Below, piece after piece: positions 1-7,173 of a stretch of 9,213 bases of DNA. Origin of the DNA: Phycisphaerales bacterium UBA2402. GTDB lineage: Bacteria; Planctomycetota; Phycisphaerae; Phycisphaerales; UBA1924. The notes under the pieces were generated by a model. The model did no database searches, had not been told where the DNA came from, and was given only the letters and a program-made list of their open reading frames with translations. How positions within the stretch are numbered: the stretch's first letter is position 1; every line of letters starts with the position of its first letter. The DNA is taken from the NCBI GenBank assembly GCA_002343715.1, contig DDSA01000065.1:1-9213 (forward strand), in the 5' to 3' direction. The translations under genes and the position numbers were made by a program.

Positions 1-107
1 AGCACGCCCGCGCTCCCCGCCGCGGCGCGGGGAAAACCGCGCCGCGAAAGTTCGTGGTACTCGGGGCATCCCCCGCACTCAATGGCCCGGCAATCATCGG
101 CGGACAT
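1..107 (-). CDS. DUF1501 family Tat-exported protein, N-terminal part only
   Basis: The first 35 codons of a gene that runs off the left edge. The predicted start reads MSADDCRAIECGGCPEYHEL and is followed by SRRGFPRAAAGSAGV, a twin-arginine signal (SRRGF at residues 21-25) with the start of a small-residue hydrophobic stretch. This Cys-rich opening before a twin-arginine motif, directly after a DUF1800 gene, is what DUF1501 (sulfatase-like fold) proteins of planctomycetes look like; the catalytic-like domain itself is outside the window. The ATG at 107 is preceded by an in-frame stop, which is the TGA of the DUF1800 gene 36 bp upstream, so the start cannot lie further upstream. No strong ribosome binding site is visible, which fits translational coupling with the gene before it. 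The molecular function of DUF1501 proteins is not established. Confidence 0.8.
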   Translation of the reverse strand, partial: MSADDCRAIECGGCPEYHELSRRGFPRAAAGSAGV

Positions 108-143
108 GCTGTTCTCGTTCGTAAACGGACCGAATCGGAAGGA

Positions 144-1670
144 TCAATACCATTGGAAACCGGGGGAGGAAAGGGCGAGACCCAGCGCTTCGCGCTGGCG
201 TGAGAGTGGAACGGGATCATCCCCGAGATACTCCCGGATCACATCGCGGTCCTTGGGTGCCATCCGGCCCCCGAAGATCAGGGTGACGATCCGGGCCGTC
301 ATCTCCTCGGCGGTGGCGAGGCCCGCGAAGAAGCCCGCGACATCCAGGTGCAGCCCGGGGAGTTCGCCCGCCGCGAGCTGCGCGGCGAAGTTCCACCGGG
401 GAAGAATCAGCCCGCTCCAGGTCTCGTTGGCGTCCGGGTAGCCGTCGGGCGGGCCCCAGTTGAAGGGAAGATGCCCCGCGAGATTGAGTTGGCTGCGAAG
501 GACGCCGGTGGAGAGCAGGTTCCCCCGAGCGGCGCGGAGCGCCGAGATGTAGGCGTGCATGGGCCGCTTGTACCGCGGCGTGGCCTGGGCCATGTGCTGC
601 GGGAGCAGCACGCGTCGCATCATGGCCTTGATGTCCCCGCCGGTGGAGCGGTAGACCGACGCGACGGATTCGACGATGCGCTCCGACACCCCCTCGCCAA
701 GAAACCGCCGGCAGAGTTTGCGAGCGATGCGTGTCGCCGTGGCGGGGTGCTCGGCGAGCATGGTGAGCAGCGTCTCGCCTTCCTCCTGACCGCCGCCGGC
801 GGGAAAGATGTGGCCGAAGACGCGCTTCTCGCCGGGGTCGTGCCATTCGTGCCTGTAGAGAAACCGACCCGAGAGCGACGGGCCCGCGGATGTGGGGTAG
901 ACTGTCCACCCGGTCAGGCACCGGGCCGCCTCGTACACATCGCGCTGCGAGTAACCGACCTCGGTGCCCAGCGTGTGCAGCTCGAAGAGTTCGCGCGAGT
1001 AGTTCTCGATCGGGGCGGTGCCGACGCTCAGCGCGTTGTCGAGGTAATAGAGCATCGCCGGGCTGTGGGCCGAGGCACGCAGCAGGTCCCCGAATCGGCC
1101 CAGAGCGTGCGGGCGGATCACCTCGCGGTCGTCCACCGTTTTGAGCCACCGGCAGTGTGCGAAGTTGATGTCGATGTTGAAATGGTCGGACCAGAACTCC
1201 ACCATCCGCTCGAAGAGCTGACGCTTGCTGTAGTACGCCCGCTGGAGCGTGGCGTCGATGAGTTCCGTCGCCACCTGGTTCGGCGGCAACTCGTACAACT
1301 GCGACGGCGTCATCGAGAGCGTGGTGAACGGCGCGAGAATCGTGCCCATCCCGTAATCGGGTATCGCGGCATGGTTCAGGTGATGCTCGATATACCCGCC
1401 GTACCCGAGCGTGTTGACCAGGCCCGTCTCGTGTTCATTGGGGCCGAATGTGATCCGCTGAACCAGCGTGCCGAGCATCGACGAGGGGTCAGGATCGCCG
1501 GACGATGCGGGCGGAGCGCTTCGCGCAACCGAAGTGAAGCCGCCCAGCACCGCGCCAAGCCCGCCCAGAAGCGCGCGACGAGAGACACCGGCGCGCCCCG
1601 GGCGCCGTGATGCCGACAACTCAACCTCTTCGCCCTGCACGGGCGATGACGAAGGGGACCGCGCCACCAC
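144..1670 (-). CDS. DUF1800 domain protein, Tat-exported
   Basis: A 508-residue protein of the DUF1800 family, usual in length. A Tat-type signal (SRRALLGGLGAVLGG, residues 30-44) follows a 29-residue leader, so export of a folded protein is expected. Family landmarks occur in order: LGTLVQRITFGP near 66-77, QLFERMVEFWSDHF at 151-164, the most typical motif ENYSRELFELHTLG at 222-235, GYSQRDVYEAARCLTGWTV at 239-257, and a C-terminal stretch ending SSPGFQWY. The start is one of two tandem GTG codons (1670 or 1667); GAGAGG at 1675-1680 is a good Shine-Dalgarno with 4 or 7 bases to them. No ATG fits better without losing the signal. The gene precedes a DUF1501 gene by 36 bp, the usual partner, and the two presumably form an operon. 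The biochemical role is unknown; planctomycete copies are linked by genome context to degradation or binding of polymers outside the cytoplasm, which is inference only. Confidence 0.9.
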   Translation of the reverse strand: MVARSPSSSPVQGEEVELSASRRPGRAGVSRRALLGGLGAVLGGFTSVARSAPPASSGDPDPSSMLGTLVQRITFGPNEHETGLVNTLGYGGYIEHHLNHAAIPDYGMGTILAPFTTLSMTPSQLYELPPNQVATELIDATLQRAYYSKRQLFERMVEFWSDHFNIDINFAHCRWLKTVDDREVIRPHALGRFGDLLRASAHSPAMLYYLDNALSVGTAPIENYSRELFELHTLGTEVGYSQRDVYEAARCLTGWTVYPTSAGPSLSGRFLYRHEWHDPGEKRVFGHIFPAGGGQEEGETLLTMLAEHPATATRIARKLCRRFLGEGVSERIVESVASVYRSTGGDIKAMMRRVLLPQHMAQATPRYKRPMHAYISALRAARGNLLSTGVLRSQLNLAGHLPFNWGPPDGYPDANETWSGLILPRWNFAAQLAAGELPGLHLDVAGFFAGLATAEEMTARIVTLIFGGRMAPKDRDVIREYLGDDPVPLSRQREALGLALSSPGFQWY

Positions 1671-1780
1671 ACCACCTCTCTCTCACTCACTCTGTGATCG
1701 GTTCACTCTTCCGAACATTCTCCGAGCAACAACGGCACCAAACGACCCCCCACCCTGCCGCGGCGGCTTGAAGATAGCAC

Positions 1781-1809
1781 AGGATACCGATTCTCAGAGG
1801 ACTTCGCAA
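1781..1809 (-). promoter_or_regulatory. Possible sigma-70-type promoter for DUF1800/DUF1501
   Basis: Read on the minus strand, TTGCGA (1804-1809) and TATCCT (1781-1786) are 17 bases apart, each matching four of six positions of the -35 and -10 consensus. The site would start transcription about 100 bases before the DUF1800 start codon. A perfect 6-bp inverted repeat (GACTTC/GAAGTC, 1800-1817) overlaps the -35 box and could be an operator or a weak terminator for the gene upstream. The match is modest and the call is tentative. Confidence 0.3.
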
Positions 1810-1836
1810 GAGAAGTCACGCGTTAATTCGGCCGCG

Positions 1837-2580
1837 TCATGCCCGGAACGGGCCAGCGTTTCGCCGACGACGCGAGGCCGCCAGGACACCAAGGCCCAAG
1901 ACACCGAGAATGCCCGGAGCCGGAACAGTGTAATCCACTTCGAGAACCGGCCGGTTGGCAAGCGTGGCCACCTCGCGCGTATCGAACCGCTTGGCGGTCT
2001 GGTTCGTCGCCTCGTTTCCGATAATGAACCAACCATTGTTGGAATCGGGCGCGTTCACCCACTGTTGAATATCCGCGATCACGTCCGTGCCTGACCAGTT
2101 GTAGAAGGCGATGCCCGCGACCGCGGCGACCGCCGAGGGCGTTGCGCGAAAGTCACCCCCCGGCGTCGTCCACGTGCCTCCCTCATAGAAGCGGTGAGAC
2201 CAGGTGGCATCGCCCGGCGTGGCCAGCGCGCCCCCGCCACCGCCCATCGTGTCGGAGTTGCTCGTGCCCTCACCCCAACTCGCCAATGCGAAATGAAGCG
2301 ATACCGGCTCGGAACCGGTCGCGGTGCGGGACATGCGGAGCGTGAGCCTCGCGCTGTTGATGACCGACCCCGCGGGGATCCCCGTCAGATCAAAGGCTAT
2401 CAGCCCTCGACGCTTCTGCCCGACCGATGTTTCTCCGGCGAAGAGGCCCGTCCCGATGCCGTTGCTGAAGTCGCCGTTCTCTTCAAAGATCGTGTTGTCG
2501 CGCGCGGCCTGCAGGCGCACCACCGTCGCCGATGCTTCGGACACACACACCGCCGCGGCGACCAGAATCCAGATGCGCAT
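1837..2580 (-). CDS. DNRLRE domain protein with PEP-CTERM sorting tail
   Basis: A 247-residue exported protein. The N-terminus MRIWILVAAAVCVSEASA is a Sec signal peptide with a likely cut after ASA. Residues about 19-217 look like one DNRLRE domain, a beta-sandwich module of secreted proteins: DNTIFEENGDFSNG near the start, then RRGLIAFDLTGIPAGSVINS, GDATWSHRFYEGGTWTTPGG, an ADIQQWV segment, and RFDTRE...NRPVLEVDYT at the end. The C-terminus has VPAPG (219-223), a hydrophobic stretch and RRRR (237-240), the tripartite PEP-CTERM layout recognised by exosortase; seven further residues follow the arginines, slightly more than usual. The ATG at 2580 is chosen because it begins the signal peptide and has GGAG seven bases before it; the frame is open further upstream without signal-like sequence. 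It is separated from the dockerin genes by 151 bp with its own promoter-like element. No exosortase is in the window. The ligand is unknown. Confidence 0.85.
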   Translation of the reverse strand: MRIWILVAAAVCVSEASATVVRLQAARDNTIFEENGDFSNGIGTGLFAGETSVGQKRRGLIAFDLTGIPAGSVINSARLTLRMSRTATGSEPVSLHFALASWGEGTSNSDTMGGGGGALATPGDATWSHRFYEGGTWTTPGGDFRATPSAVAAVAGIAFYNWSGTDVIADIQQWVNAPDSNNGWFIIGNEATNQTAKRFDTREVATLANRPVLEVDYTVPAPGILGVLGLGVLAASRRRRNAGPFRA

Positions 2581-2638
2581 GACATCACTCCATTTGAGCG
2601 CTCGGCAATCGCGCGAACCCAGACCCGGGAGGCGTGTG

Positions 2639-2678
2639 CCGTCTGTAATGAATATGCCACACGTTTTGAGAACTGCCA
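2639..2678 (-). promoter_or_regulatory. Promoter-like element, copy 1 (sigma-54-like, altered -12 box)
   Basis: On the minus strand the blocks TGGCA, AAACGTGTGGCAT and TTACAGACGG occur in this order, separated by 7 and 5 variable bases. The same arrangement with identical blocks recurs at 8055-8094. The inner TGGCA (2655-2659) and TTACA (2644-2648) are spaced exactly like the -24 and -12 boxes of a sigma-54 promoter (GG, ten bases, then the -12 dinucleotide), but the -12 dinucleotide is AC instead of GC in both copies. It lies about 65 bases before the PEP-CTERM gene start. PEP-CTERM genes in some other bacteria are known to depend on sigma-54 with the PrsK/PrsR system, which makes the reading plausible but not proven. 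Confidence 0.5.
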
Positions 2679-2710
2679 AGTAAATCTGCACGGATTGGCG
2701 AAAATTTTCA

Positions 2711-2739
2711 GGTGTTCGGCCTCCGCCCCCCCTAACACC
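2711..2739 (-). terminator. Possible weak terminator after the small dockerin gene
   Basis: AACACC (2734-2739) and GGTGTT (2711-2716) can pair as a 6-bp stem around a G-rich 17-base loop; the arm begins in the last codons and stop of the upstream gene. On the minus strand the stem is followed by TGAAAATTTTCG, which has a short T run. The stem is short, so this may not act as a terminator. Confidence 0.2.
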
Positions 2740-3511
2740 CTCCTGCTTCCCAGACATTGAAGAAGTAGTCCACATCCGCACCGTCGATGCCCCCGTCCTG
2801 ATTGACATCGGCTGGAGCGTCGCCCGCCTCCCACGCCGCGAAGAAAGCGTCTACATCGGCGCCGTCGATGCCGCCGTCTTGATTGAAATCGGCGGGACAT
2901 GGGGGCGTTGGGAGTACACGGCCATACTGGATGTGGTCGATTTCAATGCCGCCGGATGTGTGGCGAATGCGGATCGCGGCGATCCCGTCATTGTTTATAA
3001 CGCCATAAAAACGGTCTTCGGCCGTGGTACCCGCGTTCGACGAATCGGCGTGATTCCCCGTCGCCATGCCGAGGATGACACCACCGGCTCCGTAGGCTTC
3101 AAAGGTAATCTGCGCACCGGCACCGCCGTCGGTCCAGACCAAGCCCGCGTGTGTCGGTAATCCTCCGAGCACGATGGGGTTGAAGGTCAGCGTGATGTCA
3201 GGGGTGATGGAAAAAAACGAATCTCCCTGCAGCCCGGAGCCGTCGATGACGCCGTCGTCACAGTCAACGGAATCATGTATGCTGGGGCCGAAGACCACGC
3301 TCGTCACGCCGCCGCGGTTGGCGCTGATTCCCGGTACGTTGAAGAGATGATCCTCGAACGTCTCCAAGTGGAAGTACTCGGCCGCCAGACCGTTGAAGGG
3401 GCTGTCATCGAAGCAGGTGTAGGGTGTGGGTCCGAGCATGGTCTGGGCCGGTGCCAATCCGATAAGTGTTGCCGCGAGGTACGCGAAACACACCATACTT
3501 AGATTGCGCAT
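2732..3511 (-). CDS. Secreted protein with lectin-like region and Gly-Cys dockerin
   Basis: A 259-residue exported protein. Residues 1-23 (MRNLSMVCFAYLAATLIGLA and on to PAQT) form a Sec signal peptide. The middle, about 24-200, begins CFDDSPFNGL, passes DSVDCDDGVIDGSG and LPTHAGLVWTDGGAGAQITF, and ends GGIEIDHIQYG; this pattern is common in exported planctomycete and PEP-CTERM proteins and suggests a beta-sandwich, perhaps carbohydrate-binding, but no function is assigned. Residues 205-259 are a two-repeat dockerin-type domain: CPADFNQDGGIDGADVDAFF then DVNQDGGIDGADVDYFF, each with the D-x-N-x-D-G calcium loop, ending EAGGC. Proteins of this type are named GC-type dockerin anchored in public annotation, as I recall. 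The ATG at 3511 has AAGGAAG a few bases before it. It sits 43 bp after the metalloprotease gene with no visible promoter between, so the two are probably one operon. Confidence 0.85.
   Translation of the reverse strand: MRNLSMVCFAYLAATLIGLAPAQTMLGPTPYTCFDDSPFNGLAAEYFHLETFEDHLFNVPGISANRGGVTSVVFGPSIHDSVDCDDGVIDGSGLQGDSFFSITPDITLTFNPIVLGGLPTHAGLVWTDGGAGAQITFEAYGAGGVILGMATGNHADSSNAGTTAEDRFYGVINNDGIAAIRIRHTSGGIEIDHIQYGRVLPTPPCPADFNQDGGIDGADVDAFFAAWEAGDAPADVNQDGGIDGADVDYFFNVWEAGGC
2821..2845 (-). repeat. 25-bp exact repeat, copy in the small dockerin gene
   Basis: This 25-base stretch, coding FFAAWEAG at the end of the first dockerin repeat, is identical to 3563-3587 and 3644-3668 in the metalloprotease gene. 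The fourth dockerin repeat (around 2746-2770) has diverged to YFFNVWEAGGC. Confidence 0.9.
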
Positions 3512-3554
3512 GACACTTCCTTTCGAATGATTGTGGCAGCGTCTGGAACTTGGC

Positions 3555-6500
3555 TCAGCAGCCGCCCGCCTCCCACGCCGCGAAGAACGCATCCACATCG
3601 GATCCGTCGATACCACCATCCTGATTGACATCCGCAGCCGCATCGCCCGCCTCCCACGCCGCGAAGAAGGCATCCACATCCGAACCATCAACACCACCGT
3701 CCTGGTTGAAGTCCGCCGGGCAAGACACATCGACCGGGGTGAACTCCGCAGCGCCCCGATCGACGATCGGAGCGCTCCCTACGCCGGTATCGGCGGTTTC
3801 GGGATCATCAGCGCGTCGGGGATTGCCGTACACATCAGTATCGGCCCCCGCGGGCACGAGGGCGTTGCTCCCCGAGTCGATGCACGCCGAGCCGGGCAGC
3901 AGTCGAACATCCCCCGCGGCGGCATCCGCGAGCAGCGGGTTCGCGCTGATGTTGGCCGCGCCGCCGAGTTGCCCTGTCAGGCCCTGCACGCAGGATCGGT
4001 TCACCGTGCGCGTCCCCGAGAAGACACGCAGTTGCTGGTCCATCACGCTCGCCCCGCCGGGAACAACCACCGAGTTGCCCCACAGGATGGAGTTACCCAT
4101 CGTCAGCACCGACCCGAACATCCCGATCCCGCCCCCGGAGAACCCGCCGCGGTTGGCGGCGATGGTGCTGTTCATCACCGAAAGACCCGACCCCGAACCC
4201 AGCGAGACTCCCCCACCGCCGTCGGTGCTGGTGTTCGCGGTCAGGGCGCTGCTGATCAGCGAAGAACCAGCAGCACCGAAGATATCCAACGCCCCACCGT
4301 TGCCCGCGGTGGCGGCGTTGGCGTGCAACCTGCTGGTGCGGATGGAGAACCCGGCGTTGCCGACCGCCGCGCCCCCGCCCCAGCGGGCGGCGTTATCCGC
4401 GATCAGTCCATCGGCGAACGTGACGAACCCGCCGCCGTACGCGGAGAATCCGCCGCCGCCATCGCCCGCCCGGTTGTCGGTCAGTTCACAGCGTGTGAAC
4501 GTGGCCGAGGAGTTCTCCATCCAGACCGCGCCGCCGGTGCCGGTGCAGACATTCTGCCGCATGGCCGTGTCGGTGAACGACCCGGTGCTCGATGAATGCA
4601 GCAGGACGGCCCCCGCCGATCCGTCGAGGGCCCTGTTGCGCAGCAGTTCGCACCCTTCGATGGTGAGCGTTGTGTTCACGTAGCAGTCGATCGCGCCGGA
4701 GTTGGACGCCGCCGCGTTGTCGGCGAACATGCAGGCGCGGAACGTCGCCCGCCCGCCGAAACTCACCGCCGCGCCCCCGCCGTAGGTCGCCGATGAATCG
4801 CGGAACGTGCACCGCTCGAACACAGCCTCCGCGCCGCCGCGCACGCCGATGCTCCCGCCGCTCCAGAGCGCCGTGTTTCGCTCGAAGATGCAATCCTCGA
4901 TCACCGGCGAGGCGAGCGTCCCGGTGACTTCGATCGCGCCCGAATCGCCGCCCCGGTTGTCGCGGAACACGCACCGGCGGATCGTGGGTGAAGCGTCGCG
5001 CAGGTACAGACCCGCGCCGGCGAAGTCCTGGTAGCCCCGCTCAACCGTGAACCCGTCGAGGACGGCGTTGGACCCGATGTCCTCTCCCGCAAGGACATTG
5101 AAACAGTTGTCGGTGTGGGTCCCCGGCACGCCGATATCACCGCTGAGAATCGTGGGATAGACCGCCGTTGCACCAACAAAGTGCCGCTGGGCGAGGCTCG
5201 TCTCTCCACCGCCGGGGCGGCTCATGCCCTGGAATCCGCCGTAGAGAGCCAGCCCGCCCCGCAACTCGAAGCGGGCGTAACGGTCGCTGCTCCCGCGTCC
5301 GGGCTTGTACACCCCATCGGCCACCCAGACCTCCGATACGTTGTTGCAGTTGAGGCCGGCGAAGGTCATCGCTTCGCCCAGATCCCGGAAAGCGGTGTTC
5401 CACGACTGCCCATCGATCGGGCCGGTGTTGGAGGCATCGACGTAGACGCGGTACTCGCACTCATCGGGCCGGCAGTTGGCGTTCAGATCCTGGCTGCGAC
5501 CCGCGGCGATGTCGGCGGCATCGTCCAGGCCGTTGTTGTTGCAGTCGGTGATGCGGCCGCTGTCGGCGTGGTTCGCCAGCACCCAGCGCGTCTGGCTGAT
5601 CGCCAGCGCGTTGTACGCGGGAAGGGGTTGACCCAGCCCAACGCCGATGGGCTGACCCGTGGGGATGGTCTGCATGGGGTTGGAGAACCGCGGCACGAAG
5701 ACCGCCCCGGTGTACGACATGAGCGTGCCGTAGGTCGTCGCGTTGGCCGCGAAGGTGTGGCCCCAGGCATACGAGAAGAGCGAGAAGGAGGAGTTGCCCC
5801 GGTCGTGGGCGCAGCCGAGGTTGTGCCCCAGTTCGTGCGCGAAGGTGAGCGAACCCGCGCCCATCGCCCGCCAGTTCAGCACCTTCGCCGCGGCATCGCG
5901 GACGTACACGGCGTAGTAGCCCGCGCCGCCGAAGAAGCGCGTGTCATCAATGATGAGGCAGACCGTGTCGGCCCTGGCCCCGTCGCGCAGCGTGATGGCC
6001 CCGTCGATGAACCCATCGGAAGGGTTGGCGAGGCGTTCCAGGTGATCGAGCCACGCGGGAGAGACTTCGTCGTAACTGATCTCGGCAATGCCCGCGACAC
6101 GGGCCGTCAACCGGTTGACCCCACCCCCGTTCAGACCGCTCGCTGTGAACGCGCTGTTGCACGAGGCCACGGCGTCGTTGATACGTGCCTGCAGCGCCGC
6201 CACGCCGCCCGCGGCGTTCTTCGCCAGGGTCGTGTACACGAACATCACGTCGATGGTGGCCTGATCATCGCCGCAGGCACATGCGCCGCGGGCCGGGAGC
6301 GGGCCACCCTCCACAGCGGGCGCGGCGTGCTTCTTCGGCCCCCCACCGCGGGCGCTGTACCCAACTCCGTACCTGGCGGCGAGGCGGACATCCCCCGGCG
6401 GGATCAGGCCGCGAGAGTCACGCATCGCGCACCGGATCGCACTCCCCGGCGCCCACTCCTGCACAAGCACTTCGGCCGATCCGTCCTCGGCCGGTGCCAG

Positions 6501-6854
6501 GCCGTACGAACCGTGCGAGGTCCAGATGCTCCCGGAAACCCGTCCTCCGCTCTGAGCAAGCGTGAACGCGCCGATGGCATCACCCATTACCTTACCTCGC
6601 ACCACGATGGTGCCGTTGGACGACACGTCTGCGGCTTCGACTTCGCCGTTGACCGTCGTATCGGTGAAAAGGGGCAGCGTGACCCGATCCCCGGATTGGA
6701 GCGAGGCCAGCACGTCTGAATCCACCACCACTCGCCGTGCGCGAAGAATGTCGCCATGGGTGGGCGTGGCCGGTCCCTCCCGGGGCGCAAGCAACGGACC
6801 CGCCGCGAAAGCGCACGATGCGGTGAGGACAAGGAGAACAAAGGACTGTTTCAT
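3555..6854 (-). CDS. Exported metzincin protease fused to beta-helix and Gly-Cys dockerin
   Basis: A 1099-residue multidomain secreted protein. In order: Sec signal peptide MKQSFVLLVLTASCAFA; a propeptide-like beta region to about 185 with VSGSIWTSHGSYGL; a metzincin peptidase domain opening IDVMFVYTTLAKNAAGG, with the zinc site HELGHNLGCAHD (340-351, three His ligands and catalytic Glu present) and a Met-turn MSY (379-381); a spacer of Asp/Asn calcium-loop motifs (DCNNNGLDD...CRPDEC, 438-466); a right-handed parallel beta-helix, about 468-1035, built from repeats like GGAVWMENSSATFTRCELTD and closing LLPGSACIDSG...VDRGAAEF; and a dockerin-type domain (1045-1099) with two calcium loops ending EAGGC. 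The family cleaves extracellular protein; the helix probably binds or presents a surface or polysaccharide. The ATG at 6854 is chosen for the signal peptide although its ribosome binding site is poor. It is the first gene of a likely two-gene operon. Confidence 0.9.
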   Translation of the reverse strand: MKQSFVLLVLTASCAFAAGPLLAPREGPATPTHGDILRARRVVVDSDVLASLQSGDRVTLPLFTDTTVNGEVEAADVSSNGTIVVRGKVMGDAIGAFTLAQSGGRVSGSIWTSHGSYGLAPAEDGSAEVLVQEWAPGSAIRCAMRDSRGLIPPGDVRLAARYGVGYSARGGGPKKHAAPAVEGGPLPARGACACGDDQATIDVMFVYTTLAKNAAGGVAALQARINDAVASCNSAFTASGLNGGGVNRLTARVAGIAEISYDEVSPAWLDHLERLANPSDGFIDGAITLRDGARADTVCLIIDDTRFFGGAGYYAVYVRDAAAKVLNWRAMGAGSLTFAHELGHNLGCAHDRGNSSFSLFSYAWGHTFAANATTYGTLMSYTGAVFVPRFSNPMQTIPTGQPIGVGLGQPLPAYNALAISQTRWVLANHADSGRITDCNNNGLDDAADIAAGRSQDLNANCRPDECEYRVYVDASNTGPIDGQSWNTAFRDLGEAMTFAGLNCNNVSEVWVADGVYKPGRGSSDRYARFELRGGLALYGGFQGMSRPGGGETSLAQRHFVGATAVYPTILSGDIGVPGTHTDNCFNVLAGEDIGSNAVLDGFTVERGYQDFAGAGLYLRDASPTIRRCVFRDNRGGDSGAIEVTGTLASPVIEDCIFERNTALWSGGSIGVRGGAEAVFERCTFRDSSATYGGGAAVSFGGRATFRACMFADNAAASNSGAIDCYVNTTLTIEGCELLRNRALDGSAGAVLLHSSSTGSFTDTAMRQNVCTGTGGAVWMENSSATFTRCELTDNRAGDGGGGFSAYGGGFVTFADGLIADNAARWGGGAAVGNAGFSIRTSRLHANAATAGNGGALDIFGAAGSSLISSALTANTSTDGGGGVSLGSGSGLSVMNSTIAANRGGFSGGGIGMFGSVLTMGNSILWGNSVVVPGGASVMDQQLRVFSGTRTVNRSCVQGLTGQLGGAANISANPLLADAAAGDVRLLPGSACIDSGSNALVPAGADTDVYGNPRRADDPETADTGVGSAPIVDRGAAEFTPVDVSCPADFNQDGGVDGSDVDAFFAAWEAGDAAADVNQDGGIDGSDVDAFFAAWEAGGC
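3563..3668 (-). repeat. Two 25-bp exact repeats in the protease dockerin
   Basis: Bases 3563-3587 and 3644-3668 are identical to each other and to 2821-2845. They code FFAAWEAG in the two tandem halves of the dockerin-type domain, 81 bases (27 codons) apart. Identity at every wobble position points to recent duplication or gene conversion within and between the two genes. Confidence 0.9.
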
Positions 6855-6896
6855 GTCTGCTGGTTTGTGTTGTACTGCCTGGACCCGGTGTTCTCC

Positions 6897-6925
6897 ATTA
6901 CACAAAGAAACGCGCCCAAAGTCAA
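6897..6925 (-). promoter_or_regulatory. Sigma-70-type promoter of the metalloprotease operon
   Basis: On the minus strand TTGACT (6920-6925) and TGTAAT (6897-6902) are separated by exactly 17 bases, each with a single mismatch to the -35 and -10 consensus. Transcription would start near 6890, giving a leader of about 36 bases before the ATG at 6854. This is the best consensus promoter in the window and supports an independent transcription start after the decayed genes upstream. Confidence 0.6.
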
Positions 6926-6927
6926 GG

Positions 6928-7173
6928 TCATCGGAGGCGGGTGATGTCCCGTCGATAGGTGCGTCTGATAATCGCGGACTTGCAGGTATCAACCGACATT
7001 CGACGAGTCGTGAACTGGCGAAGACGAACCTGATTGATTGTCCTGCGATTCACACACGAGCAGAAGAGAACGACGCGGCACTCTTCCGTGGCATCACGCG
7101 TGTGCGGCGTGGCGCGGCCGGCGGTGCTACGCGACCGAAAGAAGCCCAACCCGGCTCCTACACCCGTGGTCGA
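6928..7173 (-). other. Unassigned stretch after the broken dockerin gene
   Basis: The reading frame of the broken dockerin gene continues past its Gly-Cys end without a stop until 6928, giving about 80 residues (STTGVGAGLGFFRSRS and so on) with no recognisable domain and an odd mix of Arg and Thr. I take it as non-coding read-through. Apart from the promoter at its left edge I see no gene, RNA or repeat here. Confidence 0.5.

Noticed and set aside
348..1610. Long open frame on the plus strand opposite the DUF1800 gene
   Set aside because: The product is Arg/Gly/Val-rich without domains, and the opposite strand encodes a clear DUF1800 protein. High GC content keeps antisense frames open.
2726..2732. 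Run of seven C as a phase-variation tract
   Set aside because: It lies after the stop of one gene and far before the start of the next, so length change would not switch a reading frame.
3563..3668. Short direct repeats as a CRISPR array
   Set aside because: Only two units lie here, both inside coding sequence for a dockerin-type domain and in frame.
5115..6719. A 534-codon plus-strand open frame opposite the metalloprotease
   Set aside because: It has no recognisable motif and is fully opposite a gene with intact catalytic motifs and signal peptide, so it is a GC-driven shadow.
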